Made by a program: the position numbers and the translations under genes. The notes beneath the pieces were generated by a model. That model was not told where the DNA came from, did no database searches, and worked only from the letters and a program-made list of their open reading frames with translations. Source: Ryuthela nishihirai (taxonomy: Eukaryota > Arthropoda > Arachnida > Araneae > Heptathelidae). Taken from it: DNA of 64,000 bases. Position 1 is the first letter of the stretch. Each line of letters starts with the position of its first letter. Below, piece after piece: positions 63,931 to 64,000 of this stretch. The DNA lies in the NCBI GenBank assembly GCA_038380435.1, contig JAWZYU010000024.1, positions 51,422,613 to 51,486,612 on the forward strand, read 5' to 3'.

Positions 63931-64000
63931 CGTCTTTTAGGTAATTGGTGGTTTATGATATCAGACAATTTGCGATTTAAAACAGTTATAAAAGCATTCA

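Overview
This is metazoan, most likely invertebrate, nuclear DNA: an intergenic or intronic stretch built almost entirely of transposable elements and satellites. No host gene can be supported. The evidence for an animal genome is two tRNA-derived SINE families, non-LTR retrotransposons of Jockey and RTE type, Tc1/mariner-like TA-inserted palindromic MITEs, long AT-rich spacers and many minisatellites. I cannot name the species or phylum from sequence alone. Most open frames in the window are shadows of SINEs or of low-complexity tracts.

Names used below. SINE-A: about 385 bp; tRNA-like head with box A TGGCTCAGTCGG and box B GGTTCGAGTCC, anticodon position CGT (Thr-like, CAT/Met-like in one copy); body containing GTTAAAGAACACGCTGG; 3' end GAGGTAAAACAACCCAACCC. 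Roughly 45 full or partial copies are present on both strands, many with perfect 11-15 bp target-site duplications (TSDs). SINE-B: about 205 bp; Ser/Leu-like head (TGGCCGAGTGGTTAG, GGTTCGAGCCC), ending CAGCTGCTTGAGGGGGTATTTATTT. MITE-1: TA-flanked palindrome, terminus TACAGTCGCTCAAAAAAGTA, in a 220 bp short form and a 550-640 bp long form. MITE-2: a 370-380 bp inverted-repeat element, two copies.

Layout. 0-15 kb: polypyrimidine tracts, SINE-A copies, a MITE-1, a MITE-2, an RTE 3' scrap and unique DNA. 15.6-23.2 kb: LINE block in which a full-length 3.6 kb RTE-like element (minus strand, endonuclease plus reverse transcriptase ORF) sits inside a Jockey-like element (plus strand) with a perfect 11 bp TSD; a second Jockey 3' end follows, itself hit by a dimeric SINE-A. 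23-31.5 kb: nested SINE-A, SINE-B and MITE-1. 31.5-41 kb: minisatellites (58, about 30 and 27 bp) peppered with SINEs. 41-53 kb: MITE-1 long forms, a truncated RTE, an AGGTCA-rich dispersed repeat and unique DNA. 53-64 kb: AT microsatellite, a 44 bp minisatellite grown from a tRNA-like head, and scrambled SINE-A and MITE copies.

How the parts work together. The RTE-type LINE and SINE-B share a terminal GCTGCTTGAGG just before their simple-repeat tails, so the LINE may have mobilised SINE-B. SINE-A must use another LINE not seen here. The best candidates for something undescribed are a base-pair-covarying hairpin spanning the stop codon of two Jockey copies, SINE-A dimers that move as units, a probable 153 bp target-site duplication, and a MITE-1 composite present at two loci with the same internal junction.
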